Shown: positions 1-12,300 of the stretch, piece by piece
How positions within the stretch are numbered: the first letter of the stretch is position 1
Layout: every line of letters begins with the position of its first letter
Assembly: GCA_017626045.1 (NCBI GenBank)
Contig: JAGAJP010000060.1
Location: 1-64,000, forward strand
Origin: Muribaculaceae bacterium
Lineage (GTDB): Bacteria > Bacteroidota > Bacteroidia > Bacteroidales > Muribaculaceae
Reading direction: 5' to 3'
Length of the DNA stretch: 64,000 nucleotides
The notes under the pieces: generated by a model
Database searches by the model: none
Seen by the model: the letters and a program-made list of their open reading frames with translations, nothing else
Told to the model about the DNA's origin: nothing
Made by a program: the position numbers and the translations under genes

Positions 1-2
1 CC

Positions 3-191
3 GCCGTCAACATCACAAAGGTGCTCAGGAAGCAGACGAAGATACCTTTCTCAATTGGTCAAATTAAGTCTCTGATGGTCAACGCTCATTTCATAAAAAG
101 ATTTTTTGACCTGAGCGGAATTGACCCGAACAAGACTTTACATGCTAAACTTGTCAAAGAACTCTTAGGCTTGGCGGTAGATGCCGCTTAG
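3..191 (+). CDS. C-terminal end of an unrecognised protein (partial)
   Basis: An open frame runs in from the left edge and ends at TAG 189-191, giving about 62 residues (ending LLGLAVDAA). It is lysine-rich and looks helical, with hydrophobic residues spaced as in a soluble helical domain. No family is recognised. The start lies outside the window, so length and function cannot be judged. It could also be the tail of a mobile-element protein, but nothing visible supports that. Confidence 0.45.
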   Translation, partial: AVNITKVLRKQTKIPFSIGQIKSLMVNAHFIKRFFDLSGIDPNKTLHAKLVKELLGLAVDAA

Positions 192-260
192 CCTATAATC
201 AAAATTTTAACGAACTATTGTAAACGGATTTAGCATTATAAGTCGGGAATAATTGAATAT

Positions 261-650
261 ATGATTATCGACAATAACCTTATCGACAAGGTGTCGGCGG
301 AGGCGGAGGAGAGTCCGCGGCTGCGGATGAACTTCAACCTGCACGAGAGCCTCGATGCTAAGGCTCAGAGGCTTATCAATGTGCTGCTGCCCGGCACTGT
401 TCTGCCTATACACCGACATCCGCATACCGCCGAGACATACGTTCTGCTGCGAGGGAAGATGTTCGTGGTGTTCTACGACGATATGGGTGCCCAGATCGAA
501 CGCTATCTTCTCGACCCCGCAATCGGCAACTATGGCGTCCATATTCCCATCGGGCAGTGGCACGGTATCGAAGTCATCGAGCCGTCGGCAATCTTCGAAG
601 TGAAGGACGGTCCCTACATCCCCCTCTCACCGGAAGACTCTATGGACTGA
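261..650 (+). CDS. WbuC-family cupin-fold metalloprotein
   Basis: This 129-residue protein is a single small cupin. The first cupin motif is seen as HRHPHTAETYVLLRGK (about residues 50-65), with the histidines and glutamate that normally bind a metal. The second half has the GQWHGIEV segment that supplies the last metal-binding histidine. The length and the LPGTVLPIHRHPHT block match the WbuC family, whose members often sit near O-antigen or sugar genes but whose reaction is not established. It stands alone here, followed by a strong terminator. The start at 261 gives a complete N-terminus. Family call is firm; the biochemical role is unknown. Confidence 0.75.
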   Translation: MIIDNNLIDKVSAEAEESPRLRMNFNLHESLDAKAQRLINVLLPGTVLPIHRHPHTAETYVLLRGKMFVVFYDDMGAQIERYLLDPAIGNYGVHIPIGQWHGIEVIEPSAIFEVKDGPYIPLSPEDSMD

Positions 651-670
651 CCTGTCTTTCTCAATAATCT

Positions 671-717
671 AAAAGGCGTGCAGTGAGGCGAAATACCTCA
701 CTGCACGTCTTTTTTTT
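671..717. terminator. Intrinsic terminator, possibly bidirectional
   Basis: A perfect 12-bp stem (677-688 with 696-707) has a 7-base loop and is followed by a run of eight T (710-717). Four A precede the stem, so it may also stop the leftward esterase transcript. It lies between the converging cupin and esterase genes. Confidence 0.9.
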
Positions 718-718
718 A

Positions 719-2999
<2,281 letters not shown>

Positions 3000-3074
3000 A
3001 ATGTACCGGTTGCTTTTTGGGTATATAAATTGAATTACGAAGTTTAGACAACTTCTGTTAACATTTGTTTAATG

Positions 3075-3121
3075 CAAAGTTATAAATAAAAAGGGTAATT
3101 GACAGCAATCGGTGTCGCAAA
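3075..3121 (-). promoter_or_regulatory. Leftward xylanase promoter with candidate regulator box
   Basis: On the minus strand a Bacteroidetes -7 element TAACTTTG lies at 3075-3082. No TTTG is found about 19 bp upstream. The motif TTTGCGACA (minus strand, 3113-3121) lies 30 bp upstream of the -7 and matches a box before the rightward operon at 7452-7460. The rest of the 342-bp divergent gap (3000-3341) is AT-rich with no further gene. Confidence 0.5.
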
Positions 3122-3284
3122 AGCATTTCCAATCGTGTGGCGCTTTGGTAAATTTGCTCATTCAAACGACTTGGATGCCCCATTCTTACCCCAATGAAAT
3201 GTTAAATCGTAGAGAAATCGTGCAAATTTGTAACTATAGTGAATTATTTGTCTTTACATATTTTAATATTCGGGAAATTTGTCC

Positions 3285-3292
3285 TATATTTG
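3285..3292 (+). promoter_or_regulatory. Candidate -7 element for the hybrid sensor gene
   Basis: TATATTTG fits the TAnnTTTG consensus and lies 50 bp before the regulator start. There is no clear -33 TTTG at the usual distance, so this is a tentative call. Confidence 0.4.
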
Positions 3293-3341
3293 CAGATTAT
3301 AATACAACTCTTTCAAAGCAACAATTATTCTAACCACATTC

Positions 3342-6300
3342 ATGAGACATATCTGCATCTGCATTGCGATTCTATCACTGCTCTTCTCCTCGCCGGTCCG
3401 AGGCTGCGAGCTGCCGTATCATTCGGGAGTGCTTTTTGACTCGCCGAGTGCCAAGGCAAGCGACTATACGGAATTCTGCCTCGACAGGAAAGGATTCCTT
3501 TGGATTGGCACGAAGCGCGGTCTTATCCGCTTCGACGGTAAGGAATATGATCTGTACTCACACGACGATAAATCGGAAACGTCTCTTTCCGATCACCGAA
3601 CACTCGACCTTCTATACGACAGCAAGGGACGGCTATGGGTGGCGACAGCCAACGGTCTGGACCTCTATGACCCGCTTACCGATTCTTTCAAGACGGTGAC
3701 TATTAACTCCCAACCACTGAGAGGGTATATAATAGCGGTCGACGAGCAGAAAGACGGAACCATCACATTCATCAATTCCGGCTTTGGCCTGTTTGTGATA
3801 AACGAGAAGAGCGATAACGGCATCGAAGCCGTGAGCTATATGACTCATCTTGCCAACAACAAGTCTTTCAATACGCTGGAATGCGGCGCCGACGGCACTC
3901 TCTTCTTAGGAGATGCCGAGGGCAATGTGCACATTGTCAAAAAGAACGGCGCGCAGACTGTATTGAAGGCGGGCGATTCCTATGTCAACGACATAGAGCT
4001 TGAGTCTGACGGAAACCTCCTGATAAACATCCGTGACGATATATTCAGACTCGACACCCGCAGCAAGCGGCTCAGCGCTCTTAAGTCAAGCCAACCGGCA
4101 CGTATACTAAAATTCTCCTCCAGCAGTTCTGTCGACGGGGTGGTATATGTCGGGACTCTGAAGGGAGGAGTGCTGCGCATCAAGCCGGGAAGCGATGTCG
4201 TCGAACCTTACGGCAGTTTCTATTCTCCGTTGATCGATGTCGGCAAATCAAAGGTGTCTGCAGTGTTCTGCGCTCCCGACAACACTCTCTGGCTCGGATG
4301 CGACTATAAGGGAATTCTGATGGTGCCCTCGCCGGGCATCCCCTTCACATACCATAGGCTTGACGATTATTATGAGGACTTCAACGGCGGCATCGACTGC
4401 CTGTCGCAATGGAAGGGCAATCTTCTTATTGCAACCGAGGGGCGGCTCAGTCTGATTACGCCTCAAGGCAGGTTGATTCGTACTTATCAGGTGCCGGGAA
4501 ATGCGAGGATTACGTCTTTAAAGCATGAGGCGGATGATCGGTTTCTGGTCGGAATCCCCATGCAGGGTGTCAAGGAGCTTTCACTGGCGTCGGGCGCATG
4601 GCGCGATGTGGTGGATATTCCCGGAAATTATATCTCGCTCTATCTGGAGTCTGCCGGTGACGGCGATATATTTGTGGGCGCGCATGGCATCGGCTTGATG
4701 CGCTATCACGCCAAGACCGGGGAACGGGAATGGTTTAAGGTGTCTGACGATGGAAGAGGTATGCCAAATAAGTACGTCAACGTTCTTCACCGCACTTCCG
4801 ACGGTAAATTGTGGGTGGGCTTCTACGGAGGCCTTGGCTGCTATGACTTGCGGAGCGGAAAATTTATGAATGTCGATGCTATTCCTGTCAACAACGCCAC
4901 GGTTAGTGCTTTGGAGTCGGTGGGAGACTCCCTGATGCTTATCGGCACAAGCCAGGGCCTGATAGAATACAGTCTGAAGAACGGAAAATCGCGGCGGTAT
5001 GCGTCTGCCGACGGTCTTTCGGACAATGAGGTGAGGACAATCGTCGACTTGGGTGCCGGCGGCAGATGGATAGGTACGGTCAACGGTCTGTCTTATCAAA
5101 GCGCGGCAACAAAGGAAATCTCCGCTTATTTCGGTGTGGTAGGTTTGCCGGAAAACGCATTCAATCATTCAGCGGAGTCATCCAACGACAACGATATTTA
5201 TTTCACCGGCGACCTCGGCTTTACAGTGCTGAATCCGGACTTTATCCCTGCCGATCGCTGGAAGGACGGCGGTCCTAAAATTTCGGCATTGTTTATAGGC
5301 GGACGCAGGATTGTGCCGTCTGATAAGATTGGCGGCAAATATATTATTGAAGGAGACGCCTTGAGTCCCGAGATACTTAATCTTCCGTATAGCGACAATT
5401 CAATGAGAATCCGCCTTACGACTATGGATTTTCGTGACGCCTCAAATATTATATGGAGGTGGAGGATAGGCGATGGCGACGAGGCATGGAATGAGAACAG
5501 CCCCGGCGACAACATGATTCATCTGCCAAATCTGTCTCAGGGGGGGCATGTGCTTCAAATTCAAGGCATTGAGAATGGAGTGCTATCGCCTGTTCTTGAG
5601 GTCAGGCTACGTGTGGCTTATCCTTGGTATCTTTCTCCATGGGCAATCATATTCTATGTCCTTCTGTTTGCCGGACTGTTTTATCTTGTGGTGATGCTTG
5701 TGAAGAAAAAGAGGATAGAGCGCGAGAATGATGCGAGAATCAAGTTCTTCGTTGACCTTTCCCACGACATCCGGTCGCCGATAACCCTGATGCTCAGCCC
5801 GATCGAGGAGTTGATAAAGCGTCCGTTTGATGAAGACGTGAAGCGTGAGCTCAAGACCATAAAGCGCAATGGCCAGAGGATTCTCAGTCTTGTGAATCAG
5901 ATGCTCGATCTGAGGAAACTCGACAAGGGGAAGATGCGGCTGCATTGCAGAAAGACGGATGTCGCCGGCTTTGTCGGAGGTCTTGTGGAACTGTTCCAGG
6001 CGCAGGCGCAGCAGAGCGGACTTGACCTTCAGTATGAGGACAGATTCGGCGAGGATAAAATATGGCTTGACCGCGACAATGTCGACAAGATATTGGTGAA
6101 CCTTATCTCCAACGCGATAAAATACACGCCTGCGGATGGCGGTATCAAAGTTGTCACCGAGGCGTATGATGATGCCGACTTGGGTCGCTGCCTGCGTATC
6201 GACGTGATCGACACAGGTATCGGACTTGATGCAAAAATGGAGTCCAAGGTGTTTGAGCGCTTCTATCAAGCGAAGAACGGCGGGAATGTCTCCGGTTTCG

Positions 6301-7355
6301 GAATCGGTCTGGACCTCTGTCGCGGACTGTCTGAGCTTCATCATGGCAGAATCGAGGGACACAACCGACGCGACGGCGAGAAGGGGAGCGTCTTCTCGGT
6401 GTTCATCCCTCTTCAGCTCAAGGCTTATTCAGAAGACGAGCTTGTCGACGACGTCGCTTCCGCACAGCCGTCGGAGAGAAGTCGAGACTTGGTCTCCACG
6501 GTGGAAACCTCCTCGTCGGAGGCAGACTCTGCGTCGGCGAGGAAGTCAAAGGCGATGAAGAGAGTGTTCATAGTCGACGATCATGACGAACTGAGGACAT
6601 ATCTCAAACGCCAGTTGTCGGAATACTATAAGGTGTCGGAAGCGGCCGACGGCGAGACGGCGTTGAAGATGATACAGGAAAAAGTGCCGGATATCGTCGT
6701 GAGCGATGTCAAGATGCCCGGAATCGACGGCCTTGAGCTTCTGAAACGCCTTAAGCGCAATGATTCCACAGCCCATATTCCTGTCATACTTCTAAGTTCC
6801 CTCAATGAGGTAGCCGACCGTATGGCGGGGTGGGGCAGCGGTGCCGACGGCTATATAGGGAAACCGTTCAATCTGGAGGAACTGGAGTCGCTCATCGACA
6901 ATCTTATCGACAATCGGCAGAAGGTGAAAGGTAAGGCAACCGGAGTCTCGGATATAGATGGAAAAATTGTCCATCCCGAGGTGAAAGGCAACGATGAGAT
7001 CCTTATGGAGCGGGTGATGAAAGTGGTGGAGAAGTATATATCCGATTCCGAGTTTAATGTGGAGCAGCTGTCGGCGGAGGTCGGCATAAGCCGCGCGCAT
7101 CTGCACCGCAAGATGAAGGATGCGATGGGTATCACTCCCAGCGATTTCATCAGGAATATACGGTTGAAGCGCGCCACGCAGCTTCTCCGCAAGCCGGATA
7201 TCGAGATTACCCAGATAGCATATATGGTAGGGTACAACACCCAGTCGCATTTCTCGACGGTCTTCAAGAAATTCACAGGCTATACTCCCTCGGAATACAG
7301 AGGTAAATTCAGTGGCGATATTGATTCGCCTCAAGAAGAATCCACGCAGCAGTAA
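3342..7355 (+). CDS. Hybrid two-component system sensor/regulator (HTCS) of the xylan locus
   Basis: This 1337-residue one-protein signalling system has a signal peptide, then about 730 residues of beta-propeller repeats (many WIGT / LWVG-type blades), a Y_Y_Y domain, a transmembrane helix (about 768-788), HisKA with SHDIRSPITL (phospho-acceptor H808), an HATPase domain, a receiver domain with VVSDVKMPG (D1122), and a C-terminal AraC-type DNA-binding domain (about 1225-1325, ending in the QSHFSTVFKKFTGYTPSEYR block). HTCS proteins sense a periplasmic oligosaccharide and activate the neighbouring locus; here the ligand is inferred to be a xylo-oligosaccharide. All phosphotransfer residues are present, so it looks functional. 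It is divergent from the GH10/esterase pair and precedes the xus operon, as the XynR-type regulator does in Prevotella. Confidence 0.96.
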   Translation: MRHICICIAILSLLFSSPVRGCELPYHSGVLFDSPSAKASDYTEFCLDRKGFLWIGTKRGLIRFDGKEYDLYSHDDKSETSLSDHRTLDLLYDSKGRLWVATANGLDLYDPLTDSFKTVTINSQPLRGYIIAVDEQKDGTITFINSGFGLFVINEKSDNGIEAVSYMTHLANNKSFNTLECGADGTLFLGDAEGNVHIVKKNGAQTVLKAGDSYVNDIELESDGNLLINIRDDIFRLDTRSKRLSALKSSQPARILKFSSSSSVDGVVYVGTLKGGVLRIKPGSDVVEPYGSFYSPLIDVGKSKVSAVFCAPDNTLWLGCDYKGILMVPSPGIPFTYHRLDDYYEDFNGGIDCLSQWKGNLLIATEGRLSLITPQGRLIRTYQVPGNARITSLKHEADDRFLVGIPMQGVKELSLASGAWRDVVDIPGNYISLYLESAGDGDIFVGAHGIGLMRYHAKTGEREWFKVSDDGRGMPNKYVNVLHRTSDGKLWVGFYGGLGCYDLRSGKFMNVDAIPVNNATVSALESVGDSLMLIGTSQGLIEYSLKNGKSRRYASADGLSDNEVRTIVDLGAGGRWIGTVNGLSYQSAATKEISAYFGVVGLPENAFNHSAESSNDNDIYFTGDLGFTVLNPDFIPADRWKDGGPKISALFIGGRRIVPSDKIGGKYIIEGDALSPEILNLPYSDNSMRIRLTTMDFRDASNIIWRWRIGDGDEAWNENSPGDNMIHLPNLSQGGHVLQIQGIENGVLSPVLEVRLRVAYPWYLSPWAIIFYVLLFAGLFYLVVMLVKKKRIERENDARIKFFVDLSHDIRSPITLMLSPIEELIKRPFDEDVKRELKTIKRNGQRILSLVNQMLDLRKLDKGKMRLHCRKTDVAGFVGGLVELFQAQAQQSGLDLQYEDRFGEDKIWLDRDNVDKILVNLISNAIKYTPADGGIKVVTEAYDDADLGRCLRIDVIDTGIGLDAKMESKVFERFYQAKNGGNVSGFGIGLDLCRGLSELHHGRIEGHNRRDGEKGSVFSVFIPLQLKAYSEDELVDDVASAQPSERSRDLVSTVETSSSEADSASARKSKAMKRVFIVDDHDELRTYLKRQLSEYYKVSEAADGETALKMIQEKVPDIVVSDVKMPGIDGLELLKRLKRNDSTAHIPVILLSSLNEVADRMAGWGSGADGYIGKPFNLEELESLIDNLIDNRQKVKGKATGVSDIDGKIVHPEVKGNDEILMERVMKVVEKYISDSEFNVEQLSAEVGISRAHLHRKMKDAMGITPSDFIRNIRLKRATQLLRKPDIEITQIAYMVGYNTQSHFSTVFKKFTGYTPSEYRGKFSGDIDSPQEESTQQ

Positions 7356-7358
7356 GGT

Positions 7359-7383
7359 TTCCGCCACTCCTCGAGTGGCGGAA
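7359..7383 (+). terminator. Stem-loop after the HTCS gene
   Basis: An 11-bp perfect stem (7359-7369 with 7373-7383) with a 3-base loop lies just after the stop codon. No T-run follows, so termination may be partial. Confidence 0.6.
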
Positions 7384-7432
7384 AATTAGCTTCTAACCTA
7401 ATAGTCTGTTCTTAAGTCCGTTAATAAAATCA

Positions 7433-7540
7433 TGCGACAAATTTGAATATATTTGCGACATTTTTGCAGTTCATAATGACGAATTTGTACGCTTTGGAAA
7501 TGCTCCAAAATCTCGGGTGTCTTATTAATGTCTAATTTTG
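7433..7540 (+). promoter_or_regulatory. Operon promoter with direct-repeat boxes
   Basis: A -7 element TAATTTTG lies at 7533-7540, about 40 bp before the GH43 start, without a -33 TTTG. Upstream, TGCGACA occurs at 7433-7439 and 7454-7460, a 21-bp period (two helical turns), each followed by an AT-rich TTTG-containing stretch. A looser related sequence (GACGAATTTG) is at 7478-7487. The spacing and the shared TTTGCGACA with the divergent xylanase promoter suggest the HTCS binding site; this is inference. Confidence 0.5.
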
Positions 7541-7581
7541 CATCGTTAACAGAATTTAAACAACAATAACTTAAAATCAAC

Positions 7582-9297
7582 ATGAGAAACAGGATTCTTT
7601 CGATGCCGGTTGCTTTAGCGGTATTGTCGATTGTAAGTTGTGCGTCGGGAAAGGCTCCCTCCGTGAGCCCCCGGAGTTCGGAAGCGATTTTCGAATCGTT
7701 CGACTACACGGGCAATGACTCCATCTACAACGCCAATCCTCTGCCCGACAAGAGTTCTTTCTACAATCCGATTCTCGCAGGCTGGTATTCAGACCCGTCT
7801 ATCTGCACCAATGGCAAGGGAGACTACTTTCTTGCCACCTCGACTTTTACTTTCTTTCCGGGAGTCCCGTTGTTTCACAGCCGGGACCTCGTCAACTGGA
7901 AGCAGGTCGGAAACGTGCTGAGCCGTCCGTCGCAGCTGCAGAATCTGGAGAAGCAGCATGTGAGCGGCGGTATCTTCGCTCCGGCTATCTCGTATAATCC
8001 CGCCAATGAGACATACTACATGGTCACTACCAATGTAGGCGCGGGCAATTTCTTCGTCAAGACGAAAGACCCGTTCGGCGAGTGGAGCGACCCTATCATG
8101 CTTCCCGAAGTGCAGGGCATCGACCCCGCGTTTTTCTTTGACGACAACGGAAAGGGATATATCGTCAACAATGACGACGCTCCGGAGGCAAAGCCGGAAT
8201 ATCCCGGTCACCGCACTGTCCGCGTGGTGGAGTTCGATGCCGCTACAGACAAATGTGTGGGCGAGCGCAAGATCGTCATCAATAAAGGATGCCGTCCTGA
8301 GGAAAAGCCCATCTGGTGTGAAGGTCCCCATATATATAAGGTGAACGGGGAATATTACCTGATGACTGCCGAGGGAGGTACTTCCACCTGGCACAGCGAG
8401 GTTATCTATCGCGGCAAGACTCCCTTCGGTCCGTATGTGGCATACGAGGGAAATCCCATCCTCACCCAGCGCACTCTCGACGCGAAGCGTAAGGACCCGG
8501 TGACTTGCGCAGGCCATGCCGACCTTGTGCAGACTCCGGAAGGCGACTGGTGGGGCGTGTTCCTTGCCGTGCGTCCTGTTGCCAACGACAGGGAGAACCT
8601 CGGACGCGAAACGTTCATGATGCCCGTGAAATGGACCGAAGACGGCTGGCCTTACTTCATGAAGGAGGGCGAGACTGTGCCTCTGGTGGTCAGCAAGCCC
8701 GGTGCGGTGCGCGGCGAAGAGGTTACTTTCGGCAACTATTCGCGCAAGGAGGATTTCAAATCCGAGAAACTCGGCAATGACTGGATGACTCTCCGAGGCC
8801 CGTCGACCTCTTATTATTCACTTACCGACGTTCCCGGCTGCCTGACTTTGAAATGTGCGGATGTCAAGTCGTCGGACAAGGCTGAGCTCCCCTACGTGTG
8901 CCGCAGACTCAACCATCATGATTTCGAGGCTGCCACAAACATGACCTTCGTGCCTGAACACGACAGCCAGAGCGCCGGCATACTCGTGCTCAAGGATGAG
9001 ACACATCAGTATTATCTCGCGCGCGTCAAGAAAGGCGATGACCACTATATCCAGCTCCGCAAGCAGACCGACAAGGGCAAGGAGACCCTCGCGGAGCAGA
9101 AGATAGATTCCACGATTCCTTCAGTAAGTCTTAAAGTCAAAGGCAAAGGACTGAACTACGGATTCCATTATTCGGTCGACGGCGGCAAGAACTGGCAGCT
9201 TCTCGCTGACAATGTCGATGCCGGATACACCTCGACTGCGGTTGCAGGCGGCTTCACAGGCACTGTGATTGGCCCGTACGCATCCAATCTTGAATAA
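7582..9297 (+). CDS. GH43 glycosidase, lipoprotein (beta-xylosidase / arabinofuranosidase type)
   Basis: A 571-residue GH43 enzyme with lipobox LSIVSC (C20). The five-bladed propeller carries the catalytic base aspartate in WYSDPSI (D71), the pKa-tuning aspartate in GIDPAFFFDDNG, and the acid glutamate in WCEGPHIYK (about 249). The last 190 residues form the beta-sandwich found in the long GH43 subfamilies (xylosidase C2 / DUF1349 type) that shapes the active site of beta-xylosidases. It would remove xylose or arabinose from xylo-oligosaccharides. It is the first gene after the operon promoter and is 39 bp from xusA, so it is likely co-transcribed with the importers. Exact specificity is not readable. 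Confidence 0.88.
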   Translation: MRNRILSMPVALAVLSIVSCASGKAPSVSPRSSEAIFESFDYTGNDSIYNANPLPDKSSFYNPILAGWYSDPSICTNGKGDYFLATSTFTFFPGVPLFHSRDLVNWKQVGNVLSRPSQLQNLEKQHVSGGIFAPAISYNPANETYYMVTTNVGAGNFFVKTKDPFGEWSDPIMLPEVQGIDPAFFFDDNGKGYIVNNDDAPEAKPEYPGHRTVRVVEFDAATDKCVGERKIVINKGCRPEEKPIWCEGPHIYKVNGEYYLMTAEGGTSTWHSEVIYRGKTPFGPYVAYEGNPILTQRTLDAKRKDPVTCAGHADLVQTPEGDWWGVFLAVRPVANDRENLGRETFMMPVKWTEDGWPYFMKEGETVPLVVSKPGAVRGEEVTFGNYSRKEDFKSEKLGNDWMTLRGPSTSYYSLTDVPGCLTLKCADVKSSDKAELPYVCRRLNHHDFEAATNMTFVPEHDSQSAGILVLKDETHQYYLARVKKGDDHYIQLRKQTDKGKETLAEQKIDSTIPSVSLKVKGKGLNYGFHYSVDGGKNWQLLADNVDAGYTSTAVAGGFTGTVIGPYASNLE

Positions 9298-9336
9298 ATA
9301 GGATAGTTAATATACATCTTACTAATACTTACAAAC

Positions 9337-12300
9337 ATGAAAATTGAAAAGACAGTTTTCCGAAGCATGGCGTTGCTTCTGGCGCTGTTTCTTGCCGGAG
9401 TCTCACAGGCTTTGGCAGAAACCGTCCGTGGTAATGTCACTGACGACTCCGGAGAGCCTCTGATCGGTGTCACGGTCATGGTGGTCGGTACTTCCGACGG
9501 CACCGTGACGGACCTCGAGGGCGACTACCGGATTGATGTGAAAGACATCAAGAAGAGTGAGCTTCGATTCACGTATGTGGGTATGACTCCAATCGTAGAA
9601 AAGGTTGGCGGTCGCACCACCGTGAATGTAGTGATGAAAAGTGACGCAAGCGCGCTCGAAGAGCTCGTGGTTGTCGGCTACGGCCAGCAGAAGAAGGCGT
9701 CGGTGGTGGGCGCTATCGCGCAGACCACAGGCGAGACCCTTATGCACTCCGGCGGCGTGAGCAGCGTGGGCGGTGCCCTGACTGGTAACGTGCCGGGCGT
9801 CATCACAATGGCAAAGACCGGCCAGCCGGGCGACGAGGATCCCGATATCGTGATCCGTGCCAAAACCACCTGGAACTCCGGCAGCGGTGTCCTGGTGCTT
9901 GTCGACGGCGTGGAGCGCCCCATGAGTTCCGTAGACCTGAACTCGATCGAGACCCTTTCAGTACTGAAAGACGCATCGGCTACGGCGGTCTATGGTGTGA
10001 AGGGCGCCAACGGCGTTATTCTTATCACCACCAAGCGTGGTAAGGAGGGTCGCGCCGAAATCGGTGTCAACTTCAACGCTACCATGAAGGTCGTTTCCGA
10101 CGTCCCCAGCGTTGCAGGTTCTCCCGAGGCTCTCTATCAGAGAAACAGGATTATCGAGCGTGAGCTCGGTCTTTCGCCTGAGTCATGGCTCGACATCACT
10201 TCCGCAGCCACCATCGAGAAGTATCGCAATCCCGCGAATCTCGAGGAGTCGGAGCGTTATCCGAATGTGGACTGGCAGGACATGATGTTCAGAAAATCTG
10301 CGTTCTCCTACAACCCCAACGTCAGTGTGCGGGGCGGTACGAAATCAGTTAAATACTACGCTGCTTTTGACTTCCAGCATGAGGGCGACATCTTCAAGAC
10401 CTACGATACCGGTCGCGGTTATACCTCGGGTTACGGCTACGACCGAATCAACATCCGCTCCAACCTTGACTTCCAGATCACAGGATCCACAGTGTTTAAG
10501 GTGAACCTTGCCGGATCACACGGTCAGAAGAAGAGCCCGCGCGGCAGCTCCGGCGGCTTTTTCGAGAGCCGAATGTGGGCGGCTGCATACTCCGCTCCGC
10601 CGGATGCATTCGTGCCTATCTATTCCGACGGTACCTACGGCTACTACCAGCCGGACGACCAGAGTGTCACCAACTCTATTCTGAATATTTCAAACAACGG
10701 TATCCAGAAGCATACCGAGACACGTATCACCACTGACTTTACCCTCAATCAGGATCTCTCGTTCATCACTCCCGGCCTTTCCGCGAACGCTACAGTATCG
10801 TGGGACAACATTATGGTCGAGGAAGGACGTGGTATCAATGAGAACTACTACACTCCCCAGAAGAAGTGGATCAATCCCGACACCGGCGAAGTCATATATC
10901 GCGAGCAGCAGACCAACAGCGGTTTTGATTTCAGCGAAGACCGCCGCTGGAGCGTGGAAGGTGGCTTTATCGACGCAAAGCAGCTGCAGCGTCACCTCTT
11001 TTATCAGGCTCAGCTCTATTATGGCCGCGAGTTTGGCAAGCATGACGTGACCGCCATGGGCGTATTCAACCGCACCGAGCACTCCTACGGTTCGGAATTC
11101 AAGCGCTACCGTGAGGACTGGGCGTTCCGTGCCACTTATAATTTCGATGACCGCTACTTCGTGGAATACAACGGCGCTTACAACGGCTCCGAGAAGTTCG
11201 GCGAGAAATATCGCTTCGACTTCTTCAATTCAGGTGCTGTGGGCTGGCGTCTGAGCGAGGAGAAATTCATGAACTGGAGCCGCAACTGGCTTGACAACTT
11301 CAAGATCCGCTACTCAATCGGTCAGGTGGGTGACGACGCCGCCGGCGACCGCTGGGCGTATGCCACTCAGTGGGTAACCACCGATCCGGTGAAGTTCACC
11401 CCCAACATCACCTCGCCTTTCGGCGGATACAAGGTGTCTGTGGAAGGCAACCCCGACCTGCACTGGGAAAAGGCTCTCAAGCAGAACCTCGGTCTCGACT
11501 TCCAGATTTTCAACGGTCTCGTTGCCGGTACCGTCGAACTCTTCAAGGAGAAGCGTCATGACATCATCGTCAACGGTCCCGACCGCGCGATCCCTTCTTA
11601 CTTCGGTGGAAAGGCTCCTGCTGCCAACCTCGGTAAAGTGGAGAGCAAGGGTTACGAGCTCGAGCTGAGAGTCAACAAAATGTTCCCCAACGGCATGAGG
11701 GCATGGGGTAACTTCAACATGACCCACGCTATCAGCAAGATTCTCGATAAAGACGAGCCGGCTCTCAAGGACGCATATCAGAAAGAGGCTGGTTTCCAGA
11801 TCGGTCAGGACCGCATCTTCTACGATGCCGGATATACCCAGAGCTGGGACGACGTGATCGGTATGACGACGTTTGACTCAAACGACAACTACAAGCTCCC
11901 CGGCGTTCTCGTGATCTCCGACTACAACGGCGACGGCGTAATCAACTCGTTTGACAAGGCTCCCTATGGATATACCAACACCCCGAACAATACCTACAAC
12001 GCAACTCTCGGCTGGGAATGGAAAGGCTGGAGCGTGATGGTGCAGTTCTACGGCGTTACCGGCGTTCAGCGTGTTGTGGCTTACACCGAGCCCTTCAACA
12101 ACCGACTCGACACATATTATAAGGACTTCTCATGGTGGAACGTTGGTGTTACCGATGCCGACCGCACAATGCCATACTGGACTCCCAAGCCGAGCTACAA
12201 TGGTGGCTATGACGTGCGTTTCAACCACTATGACGGTTCATACATTCGTCTGAAGAATCTTGAAATCGCTTATACCTGGACCGATGGCTGGATCCGCAAG

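Noticed and set aside
5607..6362. Long leftward frame inside the HTCS gene
   Set aside because: It is antisense to the conserved histidine-kinase domain and shows no protein-like pattern.
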